Shown one piece after another: positions 6,037-14,255 of a stretch of DNA of 25,605 nt. Origin of the DNA: PCC-7336 sp039817825 (GTDB taxonomy: Bacteria > Cyanobacteriota > Cyanobacteriia > Thermostichales > PCC-7336); assembly GCA_039817825.1 (NCBI GenBank), contig JBCBVA010000050.1:1-25605 (forward strand), in the 5' to 3' direction. A program made the position numbers and the translations under genes. The stretch's first letter is position 1; each line of letters starts with the position of its first letter. The notes under the pieces are model-generated. The model searched no databases, was not told the DNA's origin, and was given only the letters and a program-made list of their open reading frames with translations.

Positions 6037-7707
6037 ATGGCACAAGCATCTATCCCCGTGGGGCAGGCCCCGCAAGTCCCTTCACCTGCCCCCCATCCTC
6101 AGAAATGGAAGTGGTACGACTACTTCTCCTTCAACATTGACCACAAAGTCATCGGTATCCAGTACATCGTTACTGGCTTTGTGTTTTACCTGATCGGCGG
6201 CCTGATGGCGATGGCCATGAGAGCGGAACTGTATACCGCCGACTCCGACCTGCTCGATCCCAATCTCTACAACGCGTTGCTGACCAACCACGGCACCATC
6301 ATGATTTTCATGTGGATTGTGCCGGCATCCATCGGTGGGTTTGGGAATTACTTGATTCCGTTGATGATTGGGGCCAGAGATATGGCCTTTCCCAAACTGA
6401 ATGCTCTAGCATTTTGGCTGGTGCCTCCATCGGGAGCACTACTGCTAGGGAGTTTCTTCTTCGGCGGTGCACAGTCTGGCTGGACCTCCTATCCTCCCCT
6501 CAGTTTGATTACCGCTAATACCGCTCAGTCCATGTGGATTCTCAGCATTGTATTGGCAGGGACGTCCTCCATTCTGGGTGCGGTGAACTTCATCGTGACG
6601 TTGTTCAAACTGCGGGTGCCCAGCATGAGCTGGGATAAGCTGCCGCTGTTTTGCTGGGCAATTTTGGCGACATCAATCCTGGCTCTGGCCTCTACCCCCG
6701 TACTGGCGATCGGTCTTACCCTGCTGCTGTTCGATATCAACTTCGGGACATCGTTTTTCAAGCCAGATGCGGGTGGCAACGTGGTCATGTACCAGCACCT
6801 ATTTTGGTTCTATTCCCACCCTGCGGTTTACCTGATGATTCTGCCGATTTTCGGCATCATGTCGGAGGTGATTCCCCCCCACGCCCGCAAGCCAATTTTT
6901 GGCTACAAGGCGATCGCCTATTCCAGTTTGGCCATCTGTGCCGTCGGTCTCTTTGTCTGGGTTCACCACATGTTTACCAGTGGTACCCCTCCCTGGATGC
7001 GCATCTTCTTCACCATTTCCACTTTGATCGTGTCGGTACCGACGGGCGTCAAAATCTTTAGCTGGGTAGCCACATTGTGGGGGGGCAAGATTCGCTGGAA
7101 TAGCCCCATGCTGTTTGCCCTCGGTCTACTCTCGATGTTTGTGATTGGCGGTTTGAGCGGTGTGACGCTGGGGACCGCACCGGTTGACATCCACGTCCAC
7201 GATACTTACTACGTGGTGGCCCACTTCCATTACGTGCTGTTCGGTGGCTCTGTGTTCGGTCTCTATGCCGGTCTCTATCACTGGTTTCCCAAGATGACCG
7301 GTCGCATGTACAACGAAAATTGGGGCCGGGTTCACTTTGTCCTCACCCTGATCGGTACCAATCTGACGTTCTTACCGATGCACTATCTCGGTCTACACGG
7401 TATGCCTCGCCGCGTTGCTATGTACGATCCCCAATTTGAATCGTTGAATCACTTGTGTACCTTTGGCTCTATCCTATTGGGCTTCTCGGTGTTCCCCTTC
7501 CTGATCAACATGGTGTGGAGCTGGCTGTACGGCCCCAAAGCCCCCGGGAACCCATGGCGGGCGTTGTCGCTAGAATGGACGACCACTTCTCCGCCCATCA
7601 TCGAGAACTGGGAAGAGCTACCGGCTGTGGAGTACGGCCCGTACGACTACGGCAGTGGTATTGAGGCTCCAGAATTTGGTCATCTCGAACCCGAGCCCAC
7701 AGCGTAA
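6037..7707 (+). CDS. ctaD: Cytochrome c oxidase subunit I (A2-type)
   Basis: This is the catalytic subunit, which reduces O2 to water and pumps protons, with twelve membrane segments expected in 556 residues. Haem a ligands are His85 (LLTNHGTIMIF) and His398. The haem a3 ligand is His396 in VVAHFHYVLFGG. CuB ligands are His261, His310 and His311, with the cross-linked tyrosine candidate Tyr265. The motif FWFYSHPAVY has Tyr-Ser in place of the proton-channel glutamate, which is the mark of A2-type haem-copper oxidases. Lys339 in PTGVKIF fits the K-channel. The protein sits in thylakoid and/or cytoplasmic membrane. It lies between ctaC and ctaE in the same orientation. No strong Shine-Dalgarno is visible before the ATG. 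Confidence 0.97.
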   Translation: MAQASIPVGQAPQVPSPAPHPQKWKWYDYFSFNIDHKVIGIQYIVTGFVFYLIGGLMAMAMRAELYTADSDLLDPNLYNALLTNHGTIMIFMWIVPASIGGFGNYLIPLMIGARDMAFPKLNALAFWLVPPSGALLLGSFFFGGAQSGWTSYPPLSLITANTAQSMWILSIVLAGTSSILGAVNFIVTLFKLRVPSMSWDKLPLFCWAILATSILALASTPVLAIGLTLLLFDINFGTSFFKPDAGGNVVMYQHLFWFYSHPAVYLMILPIFGIMSEVIPPHARKPIFGYKAIAYSSLAICAVGLFVWVHHMFTSGTPPWMRIFFTISTLIVSVPTGVKIFSWVATLWGGKIRWNSPMLFALGLLSMFVIGGLSGVTLGTAPVDIHVHDTYYVVAHFHYVLFGGSVFGLYAGLYHWFPKMTGRMYNENWGRVHFVLTLIGTNLTFLPMHYLGLHGMPRRVAMYDPQFESLNHLCTFGSILLGFSVFPFLINMVWSWLYGPKAPGNPWRALSLEWTTTSPPIIENWEELPAVEYGPYDYGSGIEAPEFGHLEPEPTA

Positions 7708-7724
7708 GCTGCCGCGATATCCCC

Positions 7725-7750
7725 CGAGTGAGGTTAACTGGCCTCACTCG
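7725..7750 (+). other. Hairpin between ctaD and ctaE
   Basis: CGAGTGAGG (7725-7733) pairs perfectly with CCTCACTCG (7742-7750) over an 8-base loop, between the ctaD stop and ctaE start. A short pyrimidine-rich stretch follows but no run of T. It is a likely transcript-stabilising or partially terminating element inside the operon. Confidence 0.45.
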
Positions 7751-7795
7751 CTTGTTCTCTCAGTCAGACTTGCCCACCTTACCGATTGATGCGTT

Positions 7796-8425
7796 ATGCA
7801 AGGCTCTACTGTTGATTCGTCCCAGACTACGCTTAGTGCAGAACTAGTGGATGGCGCTGCCGGTCATCATGACGAACATCCCGACTATCGCGTTCTAGGG
7901 CTGATGACATTCCTGGCCTCCGAATCACTGATGTTTGGTGGGCTGTTTGCCACTTACTTAATGTTCATGGTGACCAAATCTTCTTGGCCTCCGGAAGGTA
8001 CGGAAGTGGAGTTATTGTTGCCCACTATCAACACCATCATTCTGGTATCCAGTAGTTTTGTGATTCATTTCGGCACGAAGGCCATCAAGGAGAATGACGA
8101 GGGTGGACTGAAGAAATGGTTTTGGGTGACGGCGGCGATGGGTGCTGTGTTCCTGGGGGGGCAGGTTTACGAATACGCCACCTTGGGGTACGGACTCACA
8201 ACAAATTTGTTTGCTAACTGCTTTTACTTGATGACTGGGTTTCACGGATTGCACGTGTTTGTCGGTATCCTGCTGATCTTGGGGGTAATTTGGCGGGCTC
8301 GTCGCCAAGGGCATTACTCGGAAACAGCCCATGTTGGTGTGGAGATGGCCGAGATCTATTGGCACTTTGTGGACATCATTTGGATTATCTTGTTTGCCTT
8401 AATTTACATATTGACAACGATCTAA
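7796..8425 (+). CDS. ctaE: Cytochrome c oxidase subunit III
   Basis: This 209-residue membrane protein has five predicted helices, the short form of subunit III found in cyanobacteria. Diagnostic stretches are DYRVLGLMTFLASESLMFGGLFATY (first helix, with its glutamate), FYLMTGFHGLHVFVG, and the ending VEMAEIYWHFVDIIWIILF. Subunit III stabilises subunit I and its proton uptake. It is the last gene of ctaCDE, 88 bases after ctaD. Its stop codon lies inside the first unit of a short tandem repeat, and a strong hairpin follows at 8577-8632. Confidence 0.95.
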   Translation: MQGSTVDSSQTTLSAELVDGAAGHHDEHPDYRVLGLMTFLASESLMFGGLFATYLMFMVTKSSWPPEGTEVELLLPTINTIILVSSSFVIHFGTKAIKENDEGGLKKWFWVTAAMGAVFLGGQVYEYATLGYGLTTNLFANCFYLMTGFHGLHVFVGILLILGVIWRARRQGHYSETAHVGVEMAEIYWHFVDIIWIILFALIYILTTI

Positions 8426-8480
8426 TGGCTAGGCCTAACAATCGGAGTCGGTCTAATGGTTAGGTCTAACGATCGGGCTC
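8421..8480. repeat. Imperfect tandem repeat at the ctaE stop codon
   Basis: Two adjacent units of 31 and 29 bases begin TCTAATGG at 8421 and 8452. Each reads TCTAATGG(C/T)TAGG(C/T)CTAAC(A/G)ATCGG. A decayed partial third unit (ATGGCTAGCC) follows at 8481. The first unit contains the ctaE stop codon. Confidence 0.75.
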
Positions 8481-8576
8481 ATGGCTAGCCCCAATAACTA
8501 AGAAGTATGGCCTACTGAGTTTTCGGCGTTAGGGTTGACTTCTCCGCTCGGCGATTTTCATCATTCATCAATTTGG

Positions 8577-8632
8577 ATGAGCACATGACAGTTAGAGGTA
8601 GGTATACCTGCTACTGTCATGTGCTTATTTTT
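8577..8632 (+). terminator. Long hairpin, probable ctaCDE terminator
   Basis: GCACATGACAGT (8581-8592) pairs perfectly with ACTGTCATGTGC (8613-8624). Four more outer pairs (one G-T) extend the stem to 8577-8628. The loop holds the palindrome AGGTATACCT. A T-rich stretch (TTATTTTTACTTG) follows directly. Position after ctaE and the T-run support termination on the plus strand. Confidence 0.65.
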
Positions 8633-8915
8633 ACTTGTTACATTTTTTAATACTTGTAACCGAGACCTACATATAGCGTCATCGATTGCCGAAAAGATAA
8701 AGCAAACCTTAACAGCGATCGTATTTAGCATCGGAATGAAATTTGACACTACGACAAGGTGTCATCTGCTGATACCACGCGGTAGATCCTTCGCTAAACT
8801 GACTTTGGTTAGAAACTGCTTAGCTGTTTGTGAGTACTCATTCAGAGTATGGGTACCGATCTAGAGTTCCGAAGCTAAGATGTGGCTAACTCACTAATCC
8901 TTACAGTCAGAACCC
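8633..8915. other. Gene-free stretch before the hypothetical gene
   Basis: This stretch is AT-richer than its surroundings. A small dyad TGACAC/GTGTCA occurs at 8744-8764. A plus-strand open frame (8619-8864) crosses it, but it begins inside the terminator and shows no family or coding character. It probably contains the promoter of the gene at 8916, which I could not resolve. Confidence 0.4.
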
Positions 8916-9398
8916 ATGACACAGTCGAGTTTCTCCGCCTGCGCACCCTGCATAGTTGGCTCTGGGATTATTGTTAATCGGGCCAACATTCATCGTCTGT
9001 TGTGTGACTTGGGCCAGGTGCGATATTTCGACATTGTGGATGGCTCGGTAGTTACGGATGGCACCGGTTACATCATGGAGGTGTTTTCAGACCCTCAATG
9101 CGCCACGGTAGCTATCGGCCGCACCCTCTACGTTAATGTGTGTAGCTTTGACTACTTGCAGTTACACACCGACCTCGAACAGCAGGTGACGTTCGACTTG
9201 GTTCAGGACAACCGCACTCTGAGGCTGATGCCGATCTCAACATCAATGGATTCCGATCGTCTCAGCTCGCAGGATGCTCATGCGCTAGAAGCAGCAGTCG
9301 CCGAAGTTTTGGCCGCTAGCTTTGACGCCCACGCCGATAATTGCAACGACTGGGTGGAATCGGATAAGCAGGATAGAAGTAGCGAGGGACGATTGTAA
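8916..9398 (+). CDS. Hypothetical protein, 160 residues
   Basis: I do not recognise a named family with certainty. The 160-residue product has no signal peptide or membrane helix. A compact N-terminal domain (about residues 15-105) mixes beta strands, with landmarks GSGIIVNRANIHRLLCDLG, RYFDIVDGSVV, GYIMEVFSDPQCATV and TLYVNVCSFDYL. This is followed by an acidic, Ala-rich helix (LEAAVAEVLAASFDAH) and a polar tail. Cys9 and Cys12 form a CxxC near the start, and four more cysteines follow, but the spacing fits no metal site I know. The regular codon use and well-placed terminator at the stop codon support a real single-gene transcript. Its even, globular composition suggests a conserved cyanobacterial protein, although I cannot verify that here. 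Confidence 0.75.
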   Translation: MTQSSFSACAPCIVGSGIIVNRANIHRLLCDLGQVRYFDIVDGSVVTDGTGYIMEVFSDPQCATVAIGRTLYVNVCSFDYLQLHTDLEQQVTFDLVQDNRTLRLMPISTSMDSDRLSSQDAHALEAAVAEVLAASFDAHADNCNDWVESDKQDRSSEGRL

Positions 9399-9415
9399 GT
9401 CCCTTTTGTTTTGTC
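9384..9415 (+). terminator. Intrinsic terminator overlapping a stop codon
   Basis: AGGGAC (9385-9390) pairs with GTCCCT (9399-9404) over an 8-base loop and is followed by TTTGTTTTG. The stem spans the end of the 160-residue gene, whose stop codon lies in the loop region. Confidence 0.75.
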
Positions 9416-9921
9416 TACATTGGCGTGTTGCCAACCGAGTGGATCGTCCGAGCGGCGCGTGAGGATTTTACTATTGAAAGTCTCTGACAGTACTTTTAAG
9501 ACGCTTAGAGCGCCCCAGATTTGAGAGAACTAGTGGCACGGTCTATCTGCTGCTGTTTGTACGATAGTTTCGTTTACCCGGTATATGGCTGGCTTCGGTG
9601 AGATACAGATTCACTCTCCTTGCATGACAAGGGGGTCAGCCAGGAAATAGCCTCACGCTACGTTGAATCAGGCATACCGTGGGGCGATCGCTCGTGACGG
9701 ATCGTAACTTAAGAGTTCGCGACTGGCACTGCTGTCTGGAAGCGGTGATGAACTGCTGGTTTCCGTGTCGGGGCTATCCCAGTGTTGAAGGTTCTTGCTC
9801 TCTTCTTCCATATTTGGAGAAGAACTGGGGATGAGGGCGATTGAACTCAGGTGGTCGCAATTCCCCTGCAGGGTAAAGGCGAGCTGATATAGTCTAAAGC
9901 TGGACTGTGTAGGGAGCTGGC
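9416..9921. other. Gene-free, structured stretch upstream of lpdA
   Basis: There is no gene in about 500 bases. Several hairpins can be drawn: AGCGGT/ACTGCT around 9740-9756, and TCTTC(T)TCCA with TGGAGAAGA at 9801-9823 around a TATT loop. They could form a leader or a small RNA, but I do not recognise tmRNA, RNase P RNA, SRP RNA, 6S RNA or any riboswitch core. GGGAG before the lpdA ATG at 9922 is a good ribosome binding site. Confidence 0.4.
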
Positions 9922-11304
9922 ATGAGTCAGACAGAATACGACTTAATCATTATTGGCGCTGGAGTGGGCGGTCACGCGGCGGCCCTACACGCGGTGGGAT
10001 GTGGCTTAAAAACGGCGATTGTGGAATCGGCGGAAATGGGTGGCACCTGTATTAATCGCGGTTGCATTCCGTCCAAAGCGCTGCTGTCTGCTGCCGGTCG
10101 CTTGCGCGAAATTCAAGAAGCCAGCCATCTCGGTATTTCGGTGGGCGAAGTCTCCTTCGATCGCGCTGCTATCGCCGAGCACGCCAACACCGTCGTTAGC
10201 AAAATTCGCAGCGACATGACCAAGTCGTTGCAGAAAGCCAAAGTCGACATTATTGAAGGTTTCGGCAAGCTGACCACCGCCACACAGGTTGACGTAACTG
10301 CTGCAGATGGCTCCGTCAGCACCTATCAGGCAAAAGACGTCATTATTGCTACTGGCTCCACCCCCTTCGTCCCTCCCGGCATCGATATTGACGGCACGAC
10401 TGTCTTTACTAGTGACCATTCCGTTCGTCTGGAATCGCTGCCCGAAACCCTGGCCATTGTCGGCAGTGGTTACATTGGTCTGGAGTTTTCGGATGTCTAC
10501 ACCGCTTTGGGTTGCAAAGTGGTGATGTTGGAGGCCATGGACAAGCTGATGCCCGCCTTCGATCCCGACATTGCCCGCTTGGCCCAAAAGCTGCTGATTA
10601 AAGGGCGAGAGATCGACACCCACGTGGGCGTGTTTGCCCAGAAGGTCACCCCCGGTAGCCCCGTCAAAATCGAGCTATCCAGCGGCGAAGCATTAGAGGT
10701 GGATGCCTGCTTGGTGGCCACAGGACGGGTGCCTGTCACCCGCGAGCTGGGTCTGGATGCTCTCGGCATCGACATCGGACGGCGTGGTTTTGTCTCCGTT
10801 AACGATCGCATGGAAACCGAGCTGCCTCATCTGTGGGCGATCGGCGATGCTACCGGCAAAATGATGCTGGCCCACGCTGCGTCCGCTCAAGGGATTGCCG
10901 TGGTCAATACTATCTGCGGCAAAGAATCTAATGTGGACTATCGCAGCGTTCCTGCTGCAGTCTTCACCCATCCCGAAATGGGATTTGTGGGGCTAACGGA
11001 GCCTCAGGCCAAAGACGAAGGCTATAAAGTGGGAACGGTGCGGACCTACTTTGGCGGTAATTCTAAGGCGATCGCCTCTGGCGACACCGATGGCATCGTC
11101 AAACTGGTGTACGACAAAGAATCTGGTGAATTGTTGGGAACCCATATCTTTGGCCCCCATGCTGCCGACCTGATTCACGAAGCCTCTCAGGCGGTTGCGA
11201 AGCGTGCCACCGTGCAGGAACTCGCCACGATGGTACACACTCACCCGACGCTGGCAGAAACTCTGGAAGAGGCGTATCACCGCGCAGCGAAAGCCGTGAA
11301 GTAA
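9922..11304 (+). CDS. lpdA: Dihydrolipoyl dehydrogenase (E3), plastid/cyanobacterial type
   Basis: This FAD enzyme reoxidises dihydrolipoamide with NAD+ for 2-oxoacid dehydrogenase complexes (chiefly pyruvate dehydrogenase in cyanobacteria) and the glycine cleavage system. The 460-residue length is normal. Visible features are the FAD-binding GAGVGG (12-17), the redox disulfide Cys43/Cys48 in GGTCINRGCIPSKALL, the NAD-binding GSGYIGLE (181-188), the second FAD motif LWAIGDATG, and the C-terminal catalytic pair His441/Glu446 in HTHPTLAE. CINRGCIPSK rather than CVNVGCIPSK is characteristic of the plastid-like branch. GGGAG eight bases before the ATG sets the start. The gene stands alone, convergent with ispD, and the two share a strong hairpin. 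Confidence 0.96.
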   Translation: MSQTEYDLIIIGAGVGGHAAALHAVGCGLKTAIVESAEMGGTCINRGCIPSKALLSAAGRLREIQEASHLGISVGEVSFDRAAIAEHANTVVSKIRSDMTKSLQKAKVDIIEGFGKLTTATQVDVTAADGSVSTYQAKDVIIATGSTPFVPPGIDIDGTTVFTSDHSVRLESLPETLAIVGSGYIGLEFSDVYTALGCKVVMLEAMDKLMPAFDPDIARLAQKLLIKGREIDTHVGVFAQKVTPGSPVKIELSSGEALEVDACLVATGRVPVTRELGLDALGIDIGRRGFVSVNDRMETELPHLWAIGDATGKMMLAHAASAQGIAVVNTICGKESNVDYRSVPAAVFTHPEMGFVGLTEPQAKDEGYKVGTVRTYFGGNSKAIASGDTDGIVKLVYDKESGELLGTHIFGPHAADLIHEASQAVAKRATVQELATMVHTHPTLAETLEEAYHRAAKAVK

Positions 11305-11334
11305 GACTGTGCTTACTCTCTAGACAAGCTACAA

Positions 11335-11355
11335 AGGCTGCCCTATGGGCAGCCT
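11335..11355. terminator. Bidirectional terminator hairpin between lpdA and ispD
   Basis: AGGCTGCCC (11335-11343) and GGGCAGCCT (11347-11355) form a perfect 9-bp stem with a 3-base loop, midway between the convergent lpdA and ispD stop codons. The T-run is weak (CTCGTTAATT on the plus side). Confidence 0.7.
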
Positions 11356-11396
11356 CTCGTTAATTATGCGATTGGATTGAATGAGGCAGCGCCGCA

Positions 11397-12119
11397 CTAC
11401 ACTGCCGCCAGTCGATCGCTCAAAATCTGCTTGGCAATCTCCAAATCCCAGGGAGTCGTTAGTTTGACATTGGTCTCTTCTCCCATCACCAATTCCACCG
11501 TCAGCCCGACGTTCTCGAACAGCGACGCATCATCCGTAACGGCCCAATCTTCGGTCACGGCTTGCCGGTGGGCGGCCAGTAACGGGTCTAACTTAAAGCA
11601 CTGTGGCGTTTGGGCGGCCCAGAGCTGACTGCGATCGGGAGTATCAACGATCTCCTGTCCTGCCAGTAGTGAGGAGCGGGCCGACGACGGCTTAACTCGC
11701 TTGATTGTGTCTTTGACGGGAATGGCTGCAATTGCCCCATCGGCTAAGTCTAGGGCTGATGCGCAGCGATCGAATAATTCTGGAGATGCCAAACACCGGG
11801 CTCCGTCGTGGATAGACACTAGTGTGGCTGTGCCCAGTTCCTCCAGCCGCTGCAACCCCAAAAATACCGACTCCTGCCGCGTACTTCCCCCTTGAATCAG
11901 CTCTACGGGAATCGCTAGATTCTCCGCCTGCACGATCTGCTCGAACCGAGGAAAGTCGTGGGGTTGGCCAACAATACCAATCCACTCGGTCGATGATGCT
12001 GCCGCAGCTGCTCGCAACGTCCAAGCCAAAATTTCGCGCCCCAGAACGGGTAACAGCAGCTTGTTGCGATCGGCCCCCATACGGCGACCGCTTCCTGCAG
12101 CCGGAATCAGCACATGCAT
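11397..12119 (-). CDS. ispD: 2-C-methyl-D-erythritol 4-phosphate cytidylyltransferase
   Basis: IspD couples CTP and methylerythritol phosphate to CDP-methylerythritol, the third step of the MEP isoprenoid pathway that supplies carotenoids, phytol and quinone tails. The 240-residue protein has the CTP-binding loop LIPAAGSGRRMGADRNK at the N-terminus, VSIHDGARCLAS, the PVKDTIKRV loop, and the C-terminal VTDDASLFE and LTTPWDLEIA motifs. All belong to the family. I chose ATG at 12119 because GAGG sits seven bases upstream and the family starts directly at the nucleotide loop; an in-frame TTG at 12149 would add ten residues. Expression is probably monocistronic, ending at the shared hairpin with lpdA. 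Confidence 0.95.
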   Translation of the reverse strand: MHVLIPAAGSGRRMGADRNKLLLPVLGREILAWTLRAAAAASSTEWIGIVGQPHDFPRFEQIVQAENLAIPVELIQGGSTRQESVFLGLQRLEELGTATLVSIHDGARCLASPELFDRCASALDLADGAIAAIPVKDTIKRVKPSSARSSLLAGQEIVDTPDRSQLWAAQTPQCFKLDPLLAAHRQAVTEDWAVTDDASLFENVGLTVELVMGEETNVKLTTPWDLEIAKQILSDRLAAV

Positions 12120-12749
12120 TGGTTGGCCTCGCAAATACTCAGTTGGCAACTACTCGTCTCGCAACGATCGGCAACGCTGCACAACCAGCGACGATCGTTG
12201 GAGCCATCAGTCATCGTACGGGATTGCGAGATCGCTTGCGTGGCTAGCGTGTCCAGTGATTTGTCAGGCTGACGATCGCGAATGTCAGCCCTCAGCCAAT
12301 GCACGGCAGTTAGTCTCGAGCGATCGTTAACTCACCATTATCTAGTTTCTTCTCGTTGCATGCTGGCAGGCTCTTCGAGCCTCGTTTGGGCACTATATTG
12401 CGGTGGCCACACCACTGCGGGCATTTCAGCTATGCTCACCCCTGTCTTTGCTTGGAATGCTTGGTTCTAACTGAAATGCAAAACGCTATCAGTTCCTGCA
12501 GGAAAACAAGTTGCTACCCTTAAAATCTGACCGCCTAGTCTGCCCACCTACGAGATCGGTCTGTTCGTAACCAACTGCTACCCTAAAAGAGATGTCAGGC
12601 AGTCAATTAACGTTATGACGGGCCTGTACTTGACTCGGTTTTTGGCAGCAAGCGACAGTGCCCAGTTAAACTAAGCTTAAACTTTTCTTTCACAACCAGC
12701 GTTTCGTTCTTTTTCCAGCTAGCTACCCTCAGCAAGGATCGACACCGAC
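12120..12749. other. Gene-free stretch between ispD and purF
   Basis: This 630-base divergent region should hold both promoters. No convincing gene is seen; the 62-codon plus-strand frame at 12282-12470 runs through a hairpin and resembles nothing I know. Landmarks are a hairpin AGGCTC/GAGCCT at 12368-12382 and three copies of GCTACCCT (12513, 12577 and 12722, plus strand). Two TTAAACT copies lie one helical turn apart (listed separately). I could not define a reliable promoter. Confidence 0.4.
12665..12683. promoter_or_regulatory. TTAAACT direct repeats upstream of purF
   Basis: GTTAAACT (12665-12672) and CTTAAACT (12676-12683) are spaced by three bases, an 11-base period. This is the geometry of cyanobacterial Pho boxes (pyrimidine-TTAA-pyrimidine-rich 8-mers), although the sixth base is A, not C/T. 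The site is 67 bases before the purF ATG. Function is speculative. Confidence 0.25.
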
Positions 12750-14255
12750 ATGGGAACCGGAAACACCGCCCCCGAACTCGACACTTCGAGTCAGGACATC
12801 CTGATGGCAGCCGACAAACCGGAAGAAGCCTGTGGCGTGTTTGGCATCCTTGCCCCGGAAGAAGAAGTGGCCAAACTGTCGTACTTCGGTCTGTTTGCGC
12901 TGCAGCACCGCGGTCAAGAGTCTGCCGGGATCGCTACGTTTGATGGGGACGAGGTGCACGTCCAGAAAGATATGGGCCTGGTGTCGCAAGTATTCGACAA
13001 CGAGCGACTGGCGGATATGGCCGGTACCCACGCCATTGGCCACACTCGCTATTCCACCACGGGCTCTAGCCACGTCAACAATGCCCAGCCAGTGGTTGTG
13101 CCCACTCGATTGGGAACTGTGGCGATCGCCCATAACGGCAATCTGGTGAACGCTGCCGAAATGCGCCAAACGCTGGTCGATGCCGGTCGAACCCTGATTA
13201 GCAGCACCGACTCCGAGGGAATTGCCCACGCGATCGCCGAAGAAATCGATGCCGGTGCCGATTGGGAAGATGGCATCATTGCCGCACTGAAGCACTGTCA
13301 GGGTGCCTTCAGCTTGGCGATCGGGACTCCTCATGCCTTGATTGGCACGCGCGACCCTAATGGAATTCGACCGCTGGTGATTGGCATGTTGCCCTCCAGC
13401 CACCCAGAAATGACTGGCGATCGCACCGATCCCCGCTACGTGCTGGCCTCAGAAACCTGCGCTCTAGACATCATTGGTGCCGAGTACATTCGCTCGGTCG
13501 AGCCTGGAGAGCTGGTGATTATTACCGAGCAGGGGCTGACCTCTCGGCGCTGGGCAGAAGCCGCTCCTAAGCTGTGCGTGTTCGAAATGATTTATTTCGC
13601 CCGCCCCGATAGCAACGTTCACGATGAGAGCCTATATGCCTACCGAACGCGGCTGGGGGAAGTGCTGGCGGAGGAATCTCCGGTGGAGGTGGACTGCGTG
13701 GTGGCCGTGCCTGACTCTGGACGCCCAGCAGCGATCGGCTTCGCCAACACCCTTCATATTCCCTACATGGATGGTTTGATCAAAAATCACTACGTCGGCC
13801 GCACGTTTATCCAGCCCACCCAAGCGATGCGAGAGCGGGGCATTCGCATGAAGCTGAATCCACTGCGGGACGTGCTACAGGGGAAGCGGATTGCTTTAGT
13901 GGACGACTCAATCGTGCGGGGCACCACTAGCCGCAAGATCGTGCAGGCATTGCGGGATGCTGGCGCGCTGGAAGTTCACATGCGCATCTCCAGCCCCCCC
14001 GTGACTCACCCTTGCTTTTACGGCATCGATACCGACAACCAAGACCACTTAATTGCAGCGCAAAAATCAGTCAACGAAATTGAAGCCCATATCGGTGTAG
14101 ACTCCCTCGCCTACCTCAGTTGGGAAGGAATGTTGCGGGCTACCGGACGCAATCCCGAGCATTTCTGCTCTGCCTGCTTCACAGGCGACTATCCCATTTC
14201 GATTCCCGATCCCCTCAAGCGCACCAAGCTGATGTTGGAAGCAACCGCGCTGTAG
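12750..14255 (+). CDS. purF: Amidophosphoribosyltransferase, [4Fe-4S] type
   Basis: PurF makes 5-phosphoribosylamine from PRPP and glutamine, the first step of purine synthesis. The 501-residue protein has a 27-residue propeptide ending KPEEA before the nucleophile Cys28 (CGVFGIL), as in the Bacillus-type enzyme where the propeptide is removed. The glutaminase domain shows LFALQHRGQESAG, GHTRYSTTG and HNGNLVN. The PRPP motif ALVDDSIVRGTTS lies at about 382-394. Cys276, Cys422, Cys473 and Cys476 match the four iron-sulfur ligands (CVFE, HPCFYG, CSACF). AAGGA lies 11 bases before the ATG. PurF often neighbours purL in bacteria, but no purL is visible within the window. Confidence 0.97.
   Translation: MGTGNTAPELDTSSQDILMAADKPEEACGVFGILAPEEEVAKLSYFGLFALQHRGQESAGIATFDGDEVHVQKDMGLVSQVFDNERLADMAGTHAIGHTRYSTTGSSHVNNAQPVVVPTRLGTVAIAHNGNLVNAAEMRQTLVDAGRTLISSTDSEGIAHAIAEEIDAGADWEDGIIAALKHCQGAFSLAIGTPHALIGTRDPNGIRPLVIGMLPSSHPEMTGDRTDPRYVLASETCALDIIGAEYIRSVEPGELVIITEQGLTSRRWAEAAPKLCVFEMIYFARPDSNVHDESLYAYRTRLGEVLAEESPVEVDCVVAVPDSGRPAAIGFANTLHIPYMDGLIKNHYVGRTFIQPTQAMRERGIRMKLNPLRDVLQGKRIALVDDSIVRGTTSRKIVQALRDAGALEVHMRISSPPVTHPCFYGIDTDNQDHLIAAQKSVNEIEAHIGVDSLAYLSWEGMLRATGRNPEHFCSACFTGDYPISIPDPLKRTKLMLEATAL

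Noticed and set aside
8619..8864. Plus-strand 81-codon frame downstream of ctaE
   Set aside because: It begins inside the probable terminator hairpin and has no coding signature.
9720..9900. Possible 6S RNA or other housekeeping RNA
   Set aside because: Stems are present, but I could not draw the 6S closing stem and central bubble, nor any tmRNA, RNase P or SRP core sequence.
12282..12470. Plus-strand 62-codon frame with a hydrophobic end, upstream of purF
   Set aside because: It runs straight through a hairpin, lacks a Shine-Dalgarno, and matches no family I know.
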